Shown here in pieces: positions 1 through 8,534 of a stretch of 64,000 nt of DNA (positions within the stretch are counted from its first letter, which is position 1; every line of letters begins with the position of its first letter). Made by a program: the position numbers and the translations under genes. Origin of the DNA: JAVVHH01 sp963835135 (GTDB lineage Bacteria > Pseudomonadota > Alphaproteobacteria > Acetobacterales > Acetobacteraceae); the NCBI GenBank assembly GCA_963835135.1, contig CAWIEF010000003.1, forward strand, positions 1,364,001-1,428,000, given 5' to 3'. The notes beneath the pieces are model-generated. The model saw only the letters and a list, made by a program, of their open reading frames with translations, ran no database searches and had not been told where the DNA came from.

Positions 1-334
1 CCTCACTCTTGAGCAGGCGGTCGGACACCATCAGCGCGGGGGAGAGCGCGCCGCGCAACTCGTGGCGGAGCCCCGACATCTCGCGCTCGAGGGCGGCTAG
101 TTTGGCAGCGGCCGGGTCGTCGAGCGGTGCGGGTCCGGAGGGTGTGCGGGCAGCCGCCCATCGGCCGGCACAGTAGATGAGCAGGCCGGCGGACAGGCCG
201 GAGAGACCGGCGCCCAAGACGTAAGGCAGGCCGAGGCCGAGCAGGGCGAGGGAAAGGCCACAGGCGGCGACAGCGGCAACCCCGCCGACGAGGGCGAGGG
301 CGACTAGTCCGGGCTGGCGACGCGGTGATCTCAT
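1..334 (-). CDS. Membrane protein with histidine-kinase-like H-box (partial)
   Basis: The gene runs leftward off the window edge; 111 codons are visible from an ATG at 334. Residues about 9-58 form two hydrophobic segments, followed by a charged linker and the helix LRHELRGALSPALMVSDRLL, which resembles the phospho-acceptor helix (H-box) of histidine kinases. The rest, including any ATPase domain, lies outside the window, so it could be a kinase or one of the short membrane proteins that carry only this helix. It is transcribed away from rpmH, with a 210-base gap between them. The start is the first in-frame ATG before the hydrophobic stretch. Confidence 0.6.
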   Translation of the reverse strand, partial: MRSPRRQPGLVALALVGGVAAVAACGLSLALLGLGLPYVLGAGLSGLSAGLLIYCAGRWAAARTPSGPAPLDDPAAAKLAALEREMSGLRHELRGALSPALMVSDRLLKSE

Positions 335-500
335 CAGATGTCGAACTCGGGTTGCAGGACCGACCCGAATCTCACGGGTAGGATCGCCGGAAGGATTGAC
401 GGGAGGCGGCGGGCGCACCTATAAGCCCGGCCTGCCCAGAAGACGATCGTAAGCCGATCGTGGTTCCGGCGGCATGCGTCTATTTCGGACGGTTTGTTGT

Positions 501-524
501 GGTCCCAGGTTGCAGATCGGGACC
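501..524 (+). other. Hairpin in the rpmH leader
   Basis: GGTCCC at 501-506 pairs perfectly with GGGACC at 519-524 across a 12-base loop, 20 bases before the rpmH GTG start and just ahead of its GGAG ribosome binding site (535-538). It could be a leader structure of the L34 operon; there is no T-tract, so it is not an obvious terminator. Seen directly; function is inferred. Confidence 0.35.
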
Positions 525-544
525 GTTAGTCATCGGAGTTCGTC

Positions 545-679
545 GTGAAGCGTACCTATCAACCGTCGAAGCTGGTTCGCAAGCGTCGTCACGGCTTCCG
601 GGCCCGGATGGCAACCGTTGGTGGCCGTAAGGTGTTGGCCAACCGGCGGGCCAAGGGCCGCGCGAAGCTCTCCGCCTAG
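545..679 (+). CDS. rpmH: 50S ribosomal protein L34
   Basis: The product is 44 residues, begins MKRTYQPSKLVRKRRHGFRA and ends in the basic tail RRAKGRAKLSA, the full conserved pattern of bacterial L34, a small protein of the large ribosomal subunit. The start is GTG, with GGAG six bases upstream. It heads the conserved block rpmH-rnpA-yidD-yidC; rnpA starts 10 bases after the stop. The identity is secure because both length and sequence match the family along their whole extent. Confidence 0.97.
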   Translation: MKRTYQPSKLVRKRRHGFRARMATVGGRKVLANRRAKGRAKLSA

Positions 680-689
680 GCCCATTGCG

Positions 690-1046
690 ATGGCGCCCCG
701 CGACCCGGCGCCGTCCGTCAAGTTGAAGCGCCGGGCAGAGTTCCTGGCGGTGGCCGCGAAAGGCCGCAAGGCGCCCGCGCCCGGGCTGGTGTTGCAAGCT
801 CTGCTGCGAGACGATTCCGGGCCGGCACGGCTGGGCTTCACCGTGACCAAGAAGGTGGGCAACGCGGTCCGCCGCAACCGGACCAAGCGGCGATTGCGGG
901 CGGCTGCGCGCGACGTGCTGGCCGAGCGGGCGACGCGAGGTGTCGATCTGGTGCTGATCGGGCGTGACGGGACGGCGGCTCGGCCGTTCGGGGCGCTGAA
1001 GAGCGACTTCCGGCGGCTGCTCGAGACGCTCGGGCCGGCCTCGTGA
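690..1046 (+). CDS. rnpA: Ribonuclease P protein component
   Basis: A basic protein of 118 residues that binds the RNase P RNA and helps it remove 5' leaders from tRNA precursors. The family signature is visible as RLGFTVTKKVGNAVRRNRTKRRLR (RNR motif near residues 65-75). The ATG at 690 is preferred over an upstream in-frame ATG at 618, because the latter would overlap most of rpmH and add a non-conserved extension. The stop overlaps the yidD GTG by four bases, which suggests translational coupling. The RNase P RNA gene itself is not in this window. Confidence 0.95.
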   Translation: MAPRDPAPSVKLKRRAEFLAVAAKGRKAPAPGLVLQALLRDDSGPARLGFTVTKKVGNAVRRNRTKRRLRAAARDVLAERATRGVDLVLIGRDGTAARPFGALKSDFRRLLETLGPAS

Positions 1047-1297
1047 GCCGACTCCTAATCCTGCTCGTCCAGGTCTATCAGTGGACCTTGCGGCCGGTCA
1101 TCGGCGCGCATTGCCGGTTCGAGCCGAGTTGCAGCGCCTATGCGATCGAGGCGCTGCGCACCCATGGTGCGGTGCGCGGAACTGGGCTGGCCGCCCGGCG
1201 TGTGCTGCGCTGCAATCCTTGGAATGCGGGCGGGGTCGATCCGGTGCCGGGTCGCTGCGGCTGTCGTTCCCATGATCAGAAAGCGATTATCTCCTGA
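1043..1297 (+). CDS. yidD: Membrane protein insertion efficiency factor YidD
   Basis: An 84-residue protein of the YidD (UPF0161) family, a small membrane-associated factor thought to aid YidC-dependent insertion. It shows the family core CRFEPSCSAYAIEALRTHGA with its conserved cysteines, and a later CNPWNAGGVDPVP. It starts with GTG overlapping the end of rnpA, and its TGA shares a base with the yidC ATG (TGATG), so rnpA, yidD and yidC are probably translated in series. Confidence 0.95.
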   Translation: MSRLLILLVQVYQWTLRPVIGAHCRFEPSCSAYAIEALRTHGAVRGTGLAARRVLRCNPWNAGGVDPVPGRCGCRSHDQKAIIS

Positions 1298-3024
1298 TGG
1301 ATCAGAAGCGCCTGTTCCTTGCCATCGCGATTTCGGTGGCGATCCTGCTAGGGTTCCAATTCCTGGGCCCGAAGCGGCCCGTGACGCCGGTCGACACCAA
1401 GGAAACGCCGACCGGGCAGACTGCGGCGCCGGCGCTCAACCCGGCATTCCCGGGCACGCAACCCATCCCCGTGGCAGCGCCGGAGCAGCGGGACGTACCG
1501 CGGCTGCAAATCGTGGCGCCGAAAGTCGAGGGAAGCATCAACCTGGCCGGGGCGCGGCTGGATAGCCTGGTGCTGCGCGACTACCACGAGGAGGTCTCCA
1601 AGGAGAGCCCGCTGGTCCGGCTGTTGGAGCCGCGTGTCGATCCGCAGCCCTATTACGTGCAGTTCGGCTGGACGGGCGACGGGGTCGCGCTGCCGGGTCC
1701 GGAGACGCTGTGGTCGGCGACATCGGGAGATCTAGCGCCGGGCAAGCCGGTGACCCTGTCGTGGGACAATCAGGCGGGCCAGGTGTTCCAGCTCGTGGTT
1801 TCGGTCGACGACAACTACATGTTCGGCATCGACCAGAAGGTCGTGAACAACGGGCCGGCGGCGGTGCAGGTCTATCCGTGGTCGCGGATCCGGCGGGACT
1901 ACAAGCCGATCACGGCGGGCTACTATATCCTGCACGAAGGATTGCTCGGCGTGTTGGACGGGCGGTTGCAGGAGCAGACTTACGACAAGGCGAAGTCGGA
2001 GAGCGAGAAGAGCAAGGGCCCCAGCCTCAAGATGGATACGACCGGCGGCTGGGCCGGGATCACCGACAAATATTGGCTGACGGCGCTGGTGCCGGACCAG
2101 TCGGTCCCGGTGACGACCGCGTTCCGGCATGTCACGGAGAACGGAGCGGATCGCTTCCAAGTCGATTTCGTGCCCACGCAGCCGCAGACGGCGGCGCCCG
2201 GGTCGTCGGCCAGCCTCACGTCCCATTTGTTCGCGGGCGCCAAGGTGGTCCAGTTGCTGGACCGGTACGAGAGCGAATACCACATCCCGAACTTCGACAA
2301 GGCGGTCGATTTCGGTTGGTTCTACTTCCTGACCAAGCCGATATTCTACGCGTTGGATTGGCTGTTCCACCTGACGGGCAATTTCGGCGTCGCGATCCTG
2401 ATCTTCACGGTGTGCGTCAAGGCGCTGTTCTTTCCGCTGGCGAGCAAGTCCTACCGCTCGATGAGCCGGATGAAGCTGCTGGCGCCGAAGATGACCGAGA
2501 TCCGCGAGCGGCTGAAGGACGAGCCGCAGAAGATGCAGTCGGAGATCATGCAGCTCTACAAGTCGGAGAAGGTGAACCCGGCGAGTGGCTGCCTGCCGAT
2601 GGTGGTGCAGATCCCGGTGTTCTTCTCGCTGTATAAGGTCATCTTCGTGACGATCGAGATGCGGCATGCGCCGTTCTTCGGCTGGATCCATGACCTTTCC
2701 GCGGTCGATCCGACGAACATCTTCAACCTGTTCGGGCTGATCCCGTTCGATCCAAGCCAGCTCTCGCACTTCCTGCATCTCGGCGCGTGGCCGCTGATCA
2801 TGGGCGTCACGATGTTCTTCCAGCAGAAGCTGAACCCGGCACCGCCCGACCCGGTGCAGGCGCGGATCTTCCAGTTCATGCCGATCATCTTCACCTTCAT
2901 GCTGGCGAGCTTCCCGGCGGGGCTGGTGATCTATTGGAGTTGGAACAATACGCTGACGATCCTGCAGCAATGGACGATCATGCGGCGGACGCGCTTGCCG
3001 AAGCCGGCGCTGGCACGACCCTGA
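1297..3024 (+). CDS. yidC: Membrane protein insertase YidC
   Basis: A 575-residue inner-membrane insertase of the Gram-negative YidC type. Residues about 5-22 form the first membrane helix, followed by a Pro/Ala-rich linker, a large periplasmic beta-domain (about 65-345), and the conserved core of five helices (about 350-560) with NPASGCLPMVVQIPVFFSLY. The product inserts and folds membrane proteins with SecYEG or alone. The ATG shares its A with the yidD stop codon. Length fits the alphaproteobacterial family. Confidence 0.97.
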   Translation: MDQKRLFLAIAISVAILLGFQFLGPKRPVTPVDTKETPTGQTAAPALNPAFPGTQPIPVAAPEQRDVPRLQIVAPKVEGSINLAGARLDSLVLRDYHEEVSKESPLVRLLEPRVDPQPYYVQFGWTGDGVALPGPETLWSATSGDLAPGKPVTLSWDNQAGQVFQLVVSVDDNYMFGIDQKVVNNGPAAVQVYPWSRIRRDYKPITAGYYILHEGLLGVLDGRLQEQTYDKAKSESEKSKGPSLKMDTTGGWAGITDKYWLTALVPDQSVPVTTAFRHVTENGADRFQVDFVPTQPQTAAPGSSASLTSHLFAGAKVVQLLDRYESEYHIPNFDKAVDFGWFYFLTKPIFYALDWLFHLTGNFGVAILIFTVCVKALFFPLASKSYRSMSRMKLLAPKMTEIRERLKDEPQKMQSEIMQLYKSEKVNPASGCLPMVVQIPVFFSLYKVIFVTIEMRHAPFFGWIHDLSAVDPTNIFNLFGLIPFDPSQLSHFLHLGAWPLIMGVTMFFQQKLNPAPPDPVQARIFQFMPIIFTFMLASFPAGLVIYWSWNNTLTILQQWTIMRRTRLPKPALARP

Positions 3025-3047
3025 GGCGATGCGGGTCGTGCTTTTGG

Positions 3048-3087
3048 CCCCACCCTCACCCTGCCCTCTCCCGCCAGCGGGAGAGGG
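3048..3087. repeat. Intergenic palindromic repeat (ccctcaccc type)
   Basis: After CCCCACCCTCACCCTG, an 11-base arm CCCTCTCCCGC (3064-3074) pairs perfectly with GCGGGAGAGGG (3077-3087) across a two-base loop. The element fills the gap between yidC and engB. A related copy lies at 38927-38959. Similar short GC palindromes are scattered between genes in many proteobacteria. It may also act as a transcript-end hairpin for yidC. Confidence 0.6.
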
Positions 3088-3109
3088 TTCCTCGTTAAGA
3101 GGTCGAGCA

Positions 3110-3742
3110 ATGGACGAAGAGGAGGCGGCGCGGGTCGAGGCGGGGCGTTGGTTGTTCGCGCAGGAGTGCCGGTTCTTCTATGCGGCGCAGCGGATCGATC
3201 AGTTGCCGGAGCCCGGGTTGCCGGAAGTGGCGTTCGCCGGACGGTCGAACGTGGGTAAATCGAGCCTCATCAATGCGCTGACGGGGCGGAACGCGCTGGC
3301 GCGGGCGTCGAACACGCCGGGACGAACAAGGCAGCTCAATTTCTTCGACCTGGGCGAGCGGCTCGTGCTGGTGGACATGCCAGGCTACGGCTATGCGCAG
3401 GCGGGCAAGGACATCAAGGCGGACTGGCAAGGGCTGATGTTCGACTACCTGCGTGGACGGCCCACGCTCCAGCGGGTGGTGCTGCTGCTGGATAGCCGAA
3501 TCGAGCTGAAGGCGTCGGACCATCAGGTGATGGATTTGCTGGACCGTGCCGCGGTGACGTATCAGCTGGTGCTGACCAAGGCGGACGGGGTCAAGCCGGG
3601 AGCGCTAGCGACAAAGCAGGCCGAGGTGCTGGCGCTGTCGGCCAAGCACGCGGCGGCGTTTCCGGTGGTGCTGACGACGAGCAGCGAGACCGGGTTGGGG
3701 ATCGACCTGGTGCGGGCGGACCTGGCCGGTCTAGCGCCGTAG
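3110..3742 (+). CDS. engB: Ribosome-biogenesis GTPase EngB (YihA/YsxC)
   Basis: A 210-residue TRAFAC-class GTPase needed for assembly of the large ribosomal subunit. G1 is GRSNVGKSS (about residues 44-52), the G3 region reads DMPGYGYAQ, and G4 is TKAD. The ATG at 3110 gives MDEEEAARVEAGRWLF; the open frame continues upstream to 3029 but only through the intergenic repeat, so the later start is chosen. The 3' end overlaps the convergent sensor-kinase gene by 12 bases. Confidence 0.93.
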   Translation: MDEEEAARVEAGRWLFAQECRFFYAAQRIDQLPEPGLPEVAFAGRSNVGKSSLINALTGRNALARASNTPGRTRQLNFFDLGERLVLVDMPGYGYAQAGKDIKADWQGLMFDYLRGRPTLQRVVLLLDSRIELKASDHQVMDLLDRAAVTYQLVLTKADGVKPGALATKQAEVLALSAKHAAAFPVVLTTSSETGLGIDLVRADLAGLAP

Positions 3743-6025
3743 CCAGACGATCACGATGGTGCCCCGGCCGACGCCACTGTCGATCTCGAGCGTGCCGCCG
3801 CACTGTTCGGCGTAGGTCCGGGCCATGGAAAGGCCCAGCCCGGTGCCTTGGCCGACGGGTTTGGTCGTGAAGAAGGGTTCGGTGGCGCGGGCGAGGGTGG
3901 CCTCGTCCATGCCGAAGCCGCTGTCCTTGACCCAGAGACGGACGTAATCGCCTGGGACGAGCCGGGCATGACCCGGCCCAACGGCCTCGGCGGCGGCGCC
4001 GAGTTCCAACGGACCGCCGTCGGGCATTGCGTCGCGCGCGTTGGTGGCGAGGTTGAGCAGGACGGTCTTGAGCTGATTGAGCTCGGCCTCGATGGCGAGC
4101 GTTTCGTCGTCGACCTGCGTGCGGATATCGATATGGCCGGCGCCGCGCAGGGTGTGACGGAGGATGTCGACGACGTCGGCGAGCATGGTGGAGATGGTGA
4201 TCTGCTCGGCTTGGGCCGGGTCCTTGCGGGAGAAGGCGAGCAGTCGCTGGGTTATGGATGAGCCGCGGGCGGCGGCGTCGGCGATGAGCCGGGCGGCATG
4301 GCGCATGGTGTGGGGTTCCTCGGCCCGGCGCTCGATGATGGCGGCGCAGCCGGTGACGCTCTGGAGCACGTTGTTGAAGTCGTGGGCGATGCCGGTGGCG
4401 AGCTGGCCGAGGATCTGCAGGCGTTCGGCGACGGAGGCGCGGGCGAGCGCATCGTCCTGGGCGGCGGCAGCGGCGACGGCGCGTTGCTCGAGGGTGGTGT
4501 TGCGGCGGAGCAGTTCCTCTTCGGCCTGCTTGCGGTGAGTGACGTCGCGGATCGTGCCGATCAGGCGGTAGATGCGGCCGTCGACGTCGCGGACGGGCAC
4601 GAGCAGCGTCTCCCAGTGGCGCGGGCCCACCGGCAGTGTCCGGGTGTGCTCGTAGGAAAGCGGTTCGCCTTTGGCCAGGCACTCACTCCAGTTGCGCAGG
4701 ATGACGGCCGCGGCATCGCGGGGCAGGCATTCGGCCGGAGTTCTACCGATCACTTCGTCGGCGTGCAGGCCGGTCAGGTCTTCGCAGCGGCGGTTCAGTA
4801 AATCGAAAGCGAACCTGCCGTCAGCGCGGCGGCTTGCGGCGAACTGGGCATCGGCGGAATAGCGGAACACCGCGTCGATCCGGTCGAAGGCGGCGGCGAG
4901 ATTGGCTTCCGAGCGCTTGGCCAACTCAGCCAGCTCGAGCGCCTGGCGCTCGGCGGCGCTTCGGCGGACGAGTTGGCGGCGCAGAGCGCGGACGAGAACC
5001 GCGCCGAGGCCGATGAGCGTAGCGATCGAGGCAACCGTGAGCACGGTTTTTCGGCGCCACGCGGCGAACGCGGCGGAGCGGCCGTAGCTGACGGCGACGA
5101 TCAGCGGGCGGTCGCCGACGTGCCGGTAGGCGTACGTGCGCTGGATGTGGTCGACGCTGGAGAAGCCGTCGACGAGGCCGGACTCGTGCTCGAGCATGGC
5201 CTGGAAGGGCGCGGCGCCCGCCAGGCTGCTGCCGATCTCGCCGGGCCGTGCCGGGTAGCGGGCGAGGATGACACCGTCGGTGCGGACAAGGTTGACGGCG
5301 CCGCCCTCGCCCAGCCGAAGGCTCGCGAACAGGGTGCGGAAGTAGTCGGTCGCGACGCTGCCGGTGATGACGCCGGCGAAGCTGCCATCGGCGGTGGGAA
5401 TGCGGCGGCCGAAGACCACGATGTCCCGGTTGGACAGGCGGCTGCGGATCGGGGCGTCGATGTAGAGGCCCGTTTCCGGGTGGTCGCGGAGGAAGTGGAA
5501 ATATTCGCGGTCGGCGAAGTTGATCGGCTTGGGATCAGGGTCGCTGGACTCGAAGCGGATGTCGCCGGAGGCATCGAGGACGAGGATGGCGGAGAGGAAC
5601 TCGGTGGTCGCAACGCGTGAGAAAAGCGCGGCGCGGCGCAGCTCGGGGCTGATGTCGGCGAGGCCGGGCAGGTTCATCGCGGCAGCGGTTTCGGTAATCG
5701 CGAGATCGTAGATTTCGATGTTGCGGGCGATGTCCTTTTCGAGCGCGTTGGTCAGGTTGACGATGGCAGAGTCGGCGCTTGCGCGGGTCTCGTCGTAATC
5801 GGAGACGACGATCCAGGCGGTCAGGGCGGCGGCGCCCAGGAACAGCAGAGCGGCCAACCAGGTGATGGCGCGGCTGTCGTCGGCGAGCCAATGGGCGAGT
5901 TTGCGAGCGGGCATCCCGGCGAGACGGCGCACGAGCCGCACGAGGAGGCGGTGGTCGGCATTGATGACGGGGCGCGGCTTGAGACTAAGCAATCGGACCT
6001 TCTGATGCGGGGCGCGGCCACCCAT
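3731..6025 (-). CDS. Membrane sensor histidine kinase (Cache, PAS, HisKA, HATPase)
   Basis: A 764-residue sensor kinase. A membrane helix near residues 55-75 and another near 330-350 enclose an extracytoplasmic Cache-like domain. A PAS domain follows (about 385-500, ending in GTIRDVTHRKQAEEEL), then the H-box GIAHDFNN with the phospho-accepting His near residue 548, and the ATPase boxes LNLATNARDAM, DSGFGMDE, TEPFFTTK and GQGTGLGLS. The complete catalytic set indicates an active kinase. There is no response regulator next to it, so partner and signal are unknown. It is transcribed alone, convergent with engB and divergent from argB. Confidence 0.9.
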   Translation of the reverse strand: MGGRAPHQKVRLLSLKPRPVINADHRLLVRLVRRLAGMPARKLAHWLADDSRAITWLAALLFLGAAALTAWIVVSDYDETRASADSAIVNLTNALEKDIARNIEIYDLAITETAAAMNLPGLADISPELRRAALFSRVATTEFLSAILVLDASGDIRFESSDPDPKPINFADREYFHFLRDHPETGLYIDAPIRSRLSNRDIVVFGRRIPTADGSFAGVITGSVATDYFRTLFASLRLGEGGAVNLVRTDGVILARYPARPGEIGSSLAGAAPFQAMLEHESGLVDGFSSVDHIQRTYAYRHVGDRPLIVAVSYGRSAAFAAWRRKTVLTVASIATLIGLGAVLVRALRRQLVRRSAAERQALELAELAKRSEANLAAAFDRIDAVFRYSADAQFAASRRADGRFAFDLLNRRCEDLTGLHADEVIGRTPAECLPRDAAAVILRNWSECLAKGEPLSYEHTRTLPVGPRHWETLLVPVRDVDGRIYRLIGTIRDVTHRKQAEEELLRRNTTLEQRAVAAAAAQDDALARASVAERLQILGQLATGIAHDFNNVLQSVTGCAAIIERRAEEPHTMRHAARLIADAAARGSSITQRLLAFSRKDPAQAEQITISTMLADVVDILRHTLRGAGHIDIRTQVDDETLAIEAELNQLKTVLLNLATNARDAMPDGGPLELGAAAEAVGPGHARLVPGDYVRLWVKDSGFGMDEATLARATEPFFTTKPVGQGTGLGLSMARTYAEQCGGTLEIDSGVGRGTIVIVWLRR

Positions 6026-6169
6026 TCGACCCGCAGAAACGTTAACGGGGCGTTCAGAGCAAGTCTCAACAATGAGGCACGCTCATGGCGGTCGCTTGAT
6101 TTCTCACGCCCTGCAAGCGAGGGTCGGACGGGGATGAGGCCCGTTAGGGGTCCCAGTTGACGGAGCGCG

Positions 6170-7069
6170 ATGCGATTGCCACTCGATCTTGAGGCCGCGG
6201 CCGAACAGGCCGGCATCCTGGTTCAAGCGTTGCCGTTCCTGCGGCGGTATGCGGGTGTCACGGTGGTGATCAAGTACGGTGGCCACGCGATGGGCGACGA
6301 GCATTTGGCCGAGCAGTTCGGGCGCGACATCGCGTTGCTCAAGCAGGTGGGGGTGAACCCGGTCATCGTGCATGGCGGCGGCCCGCAGATCAACGCGATG
6401 CTCGGACGGCTCAAGATCCAGTCGAGCTTCGTCGATGGGCTGCGGGTGACGGACGAGGCGATGGTCGAGGTCGTCGAGATGGTGCTGGCCGGGACGGTCA
6501 ATAAGCACGTGGCCGGGCTGATCAACCAGGCAGGGGCGCTGGCGGTCGGGATCTGCGGCAAGGACGGCGGCTTGATCCGGGCGCGCAAGCTGCAGCGGAC
6601 GGTGGTCGATCAGGACAGCCATATCGAGCGCGCGCTCGACTTGGGTTTCGTCGGCGAGCCGGAGCACGTGGACGTGCGGGTGATCCACGCGCTGACCGGC
6701 GCCGGGCTGATCCCGGTGATCGCGCCGGTGGGGATGGGATCGGACGGGAAGACCTACAACATCAACGCCGACACGGTGGCGGGCGCAGTGGCGGGCGCGC
6801 TGGGGGCGCAGCGGCTGCTGATGTTGACGGACGTGCCGGGCGTACTGAACGCGGAGAAGCGGCTGATCCCGGAGATGTCGCTGGCCGACGTTGAGGCGGG
6901 GGTGGCGAGCGGTATGATCAGCGGCGGGATGATCCCGAAGGTGGAGAATTGCGCCGAGGCGGTGCGGCGCGGGGTGAAAGGGGCGGTGATCCTGGATGGG
7001 CGCATGCCCCATGCGTGCCTGCTCGAGTTGTTCAAGGATGGCGGGATCGGGACGATGATCCACGGGTAG
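6170..7069 (+). CDS. argB: Acetylglutamate kinase
   Basis: A 299-residue amino-acid-kinase-family enzyme that phosphorylates N-acetylglutamate, the second step of arginine synthesis. It shows VVIKYGGHAMG, VIVHGGGPQI and the late MISGGMIPKVENCAEA. The N-terminal helix (EQAGILVQALPFLRRY) is of the kind found in arginine-inhibitable hexameric enzymes, so feedback control is likely. The next gene starts 6 bases downstream, but the two have no obvious metabolic link. Confidence 0.96.
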   Translation: MRLPLDLEAAAEQAGILVQALPFLRRYAGVTVVIKYGGHAMGDEHLAEQFGRDIALLKQVGVNPVIVHGGGPQINAMLGRLKIQSSFVDGLRVTDEAMVEVVEMVLAGTVNKHVAGLINQAGALAVGICGKDGGLIRARKLQRTVVDQDSHIERALDLGFVGEPEHVDVRVIHALTGAGLIPVIAPVGMGSDGKTYNINADTVAGAVAGALGAQRLLMLTDVPGVLNAEKRLIPEMSLADVEAGVASGMISGGMIPKVENCAEAVRRGVKGAVILDGRMPHACLLELFKDGGIGTMIHG

Positions 7070-7075
7070 GCTACG

Positions 7076-8431
7076 GTGGGCGCCAATCCGCTGCTGGTGT
7101 TGGCGGAGCATGCCGCGGAGTGGCGCGGGCGGGCGCTGCCGCCGGAATTGGAGCGGCATGCGCGGCGAGCGCTGATCGACTGGGTGGCGGCGATGTTGGC
7201 GGGGGCGGGGCAGGCACCGGCGACGCTGCTGGCCTCGGCGCTGGATCCGGGTTGTGGGCCGGGCGGGGCGGTCTGCTACACGACGGGACGGATCGGGTCG
7301 GTGCGGCATGCGGCGCTGTTGAACGGTGTGGCGAGCCACACCGCCGAGTTCGACGACATCCATCGGGATTCCGGCTACCACCCGGGCAGCCCGACGATCG
7401 CGGCAGCCCTGGCGGCAGCGCAGGATCGGACAGCGCCGATGGAGAGGCTGCTGCGGGCGGTGATCGCGGGATACGAGGTGTCGTGCCGGATCGGCTTGGC
7501 GGTGCAGCCGAGCCATTACCGGATGTGGCACACGACGGGGACGGTGGGGACGTTCGGGGCGGCGGTGGCGGTAGCGGTGCTGCTCGGGTGCGAGGCGAGG
7601 GCGATCGGGCATGCGATCGCGACGGCGGCGACGATGGCGGGCGGGCTGCAGCAGGCGTTCCGGGGCGACGGGATGAGTAAGCCGATGCATGCGGGGCATG
7701 CGGCGGAGGCGGGCAGCCTGGCGGCGCTGGCGGCCGCTGCGGGGGTGACGGGGGCGCTCGACGTGCTCGATGGAGCGGCCGGTTTCGCGGCGGCGACGAG
7801 CGAGGATCGGGGAAAGTGGGATTGGGCGCTGGCGGGGCTGGGGCAGCCGTTCGCGATCGAGCAGATCACCATCAAGAACCACGGGTGCTGCGGGCACATC
7901 TTTCCGGCGCTGGACGCCGTCATCGCGATGCGGGCGGCGCATCCGTTTGGGCCGGAGGAGGTCGAGGCGATCGAGGTGGCGGGCTATGGTGCGACGGTGA
8001 CCGTATGCGACCGGCCGGAGGCGCGTAGCGAGGCGGAGTGCCGGTTCAGCGTGCAGTTTTGCGTGGCGGCGCTGCTGATGCTGGGTGGGGTGCGGCTAGC
8101 GGCGTTTGCGCCGGACGCCCGGGCGGATCCGGCGATCCGCGCGCTGATGGCGCGGGTGCGGGTGCGGCTGGCTCCGGACCTGGCCGACGCCTATCCGGCG
8201 CGGCGGCCGGCACGAGTGGTGGTGCGGCTGCGCGACGGGCGGGCGTTCGAGCATTTCCAGCCGACGCGGAAAGGCGATCCGGACCTGCCGTTGAGCGACG
8301 AGGAGCTGGGGGCGAAGTTCCTCGAGCTGGCAGGGCCGGCGATGGCGGGCGATCCGGAGGCGTTGCTGGCGGCGCTCTGGTCCGGGGCGGCGGTGCCGGG
8401 GGCGATTGAGTTGCGGGGGGCAAGCGGCTGA
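7076..8431 (+). CDS. MmgE/PrpD family protein
   Basis: A 451-residue protein of the MmgE/PrpD superfamily (2-methylcitrate dehydratase, cis-aconitate decarboxylase and relatives). It has the family features HTAEFDDIH near residue 87, KPMHAGHAAEAG near 205, and an all-helical N-terminal part followed by a smaller mixed domain. The start is GTG, six bases after argB. The substrate cannot be told from sequence; proximity to the acyl-CoA operon that follows suggests a role in organic acid breakdown. Confidence 0.85.
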   Translation: MGANPLLVLAEHAAEWRGRALPPELERHARRALIDWVAAMLAGAGQAPATLLASALDPGCGPGGAVCYTTGRIGSVRHAALLNGVASHTAEFDDIHRDSGYHPGSPTIAAALAAAQDRTAPMERLLRAVIAGYEVSCRIGLAVQPSHYRMWHTTGTVGTFGAAVAVAVLLGCEARAIGHAIATAATMAGGLQQAFRGDGMSKPMHAGHAAEAGSLAALAAAAGVTGALDVLDGAAGFAAATSEDRGKWDWALAGLGQPFAIEQITIKNHGCCGHIFPALDAVIAMRAAHPFGPEEVEAIEVAGYGATVTVCDRPEARSEAECRFSVQFCVAALLMLGGVRLAAFAPDARADPAIRALMARVRVRLAPDLADAYPARRPARVVVRLRDGRAFEHFQPTRKGDPDLPLSDEELGAKFLELAGPAMAGDPEALLAALWSGAAVPGAIELRGASG

Positions 8432-8534
8432 GCCTCGGCTCGCCGAGAAACGGCAAGGCTAGGCTCGCTCGTGTTTCACGGCCTAAGGTGGCCTGAATAG
8501 CCGGATTGAGAGCCGGCGCTGCGGGAGGATGTCG

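Noticed and set aside
335..544. Possible replication origin near rpmH
   Set aside because: No DnaA-box cluster and no dnaA or dnaN gene; rpmH-rnpA blocks are often away from the origin in alphaproteobacteria.
6104..7942. Long minus-strand open frame opposite argB and the MmgE/PrpD gene
   Set aside because: Composition is Arg/His/Pro-rich without any domain, and both plus-strand genes are clearly real; high GC content makes such shadows common.
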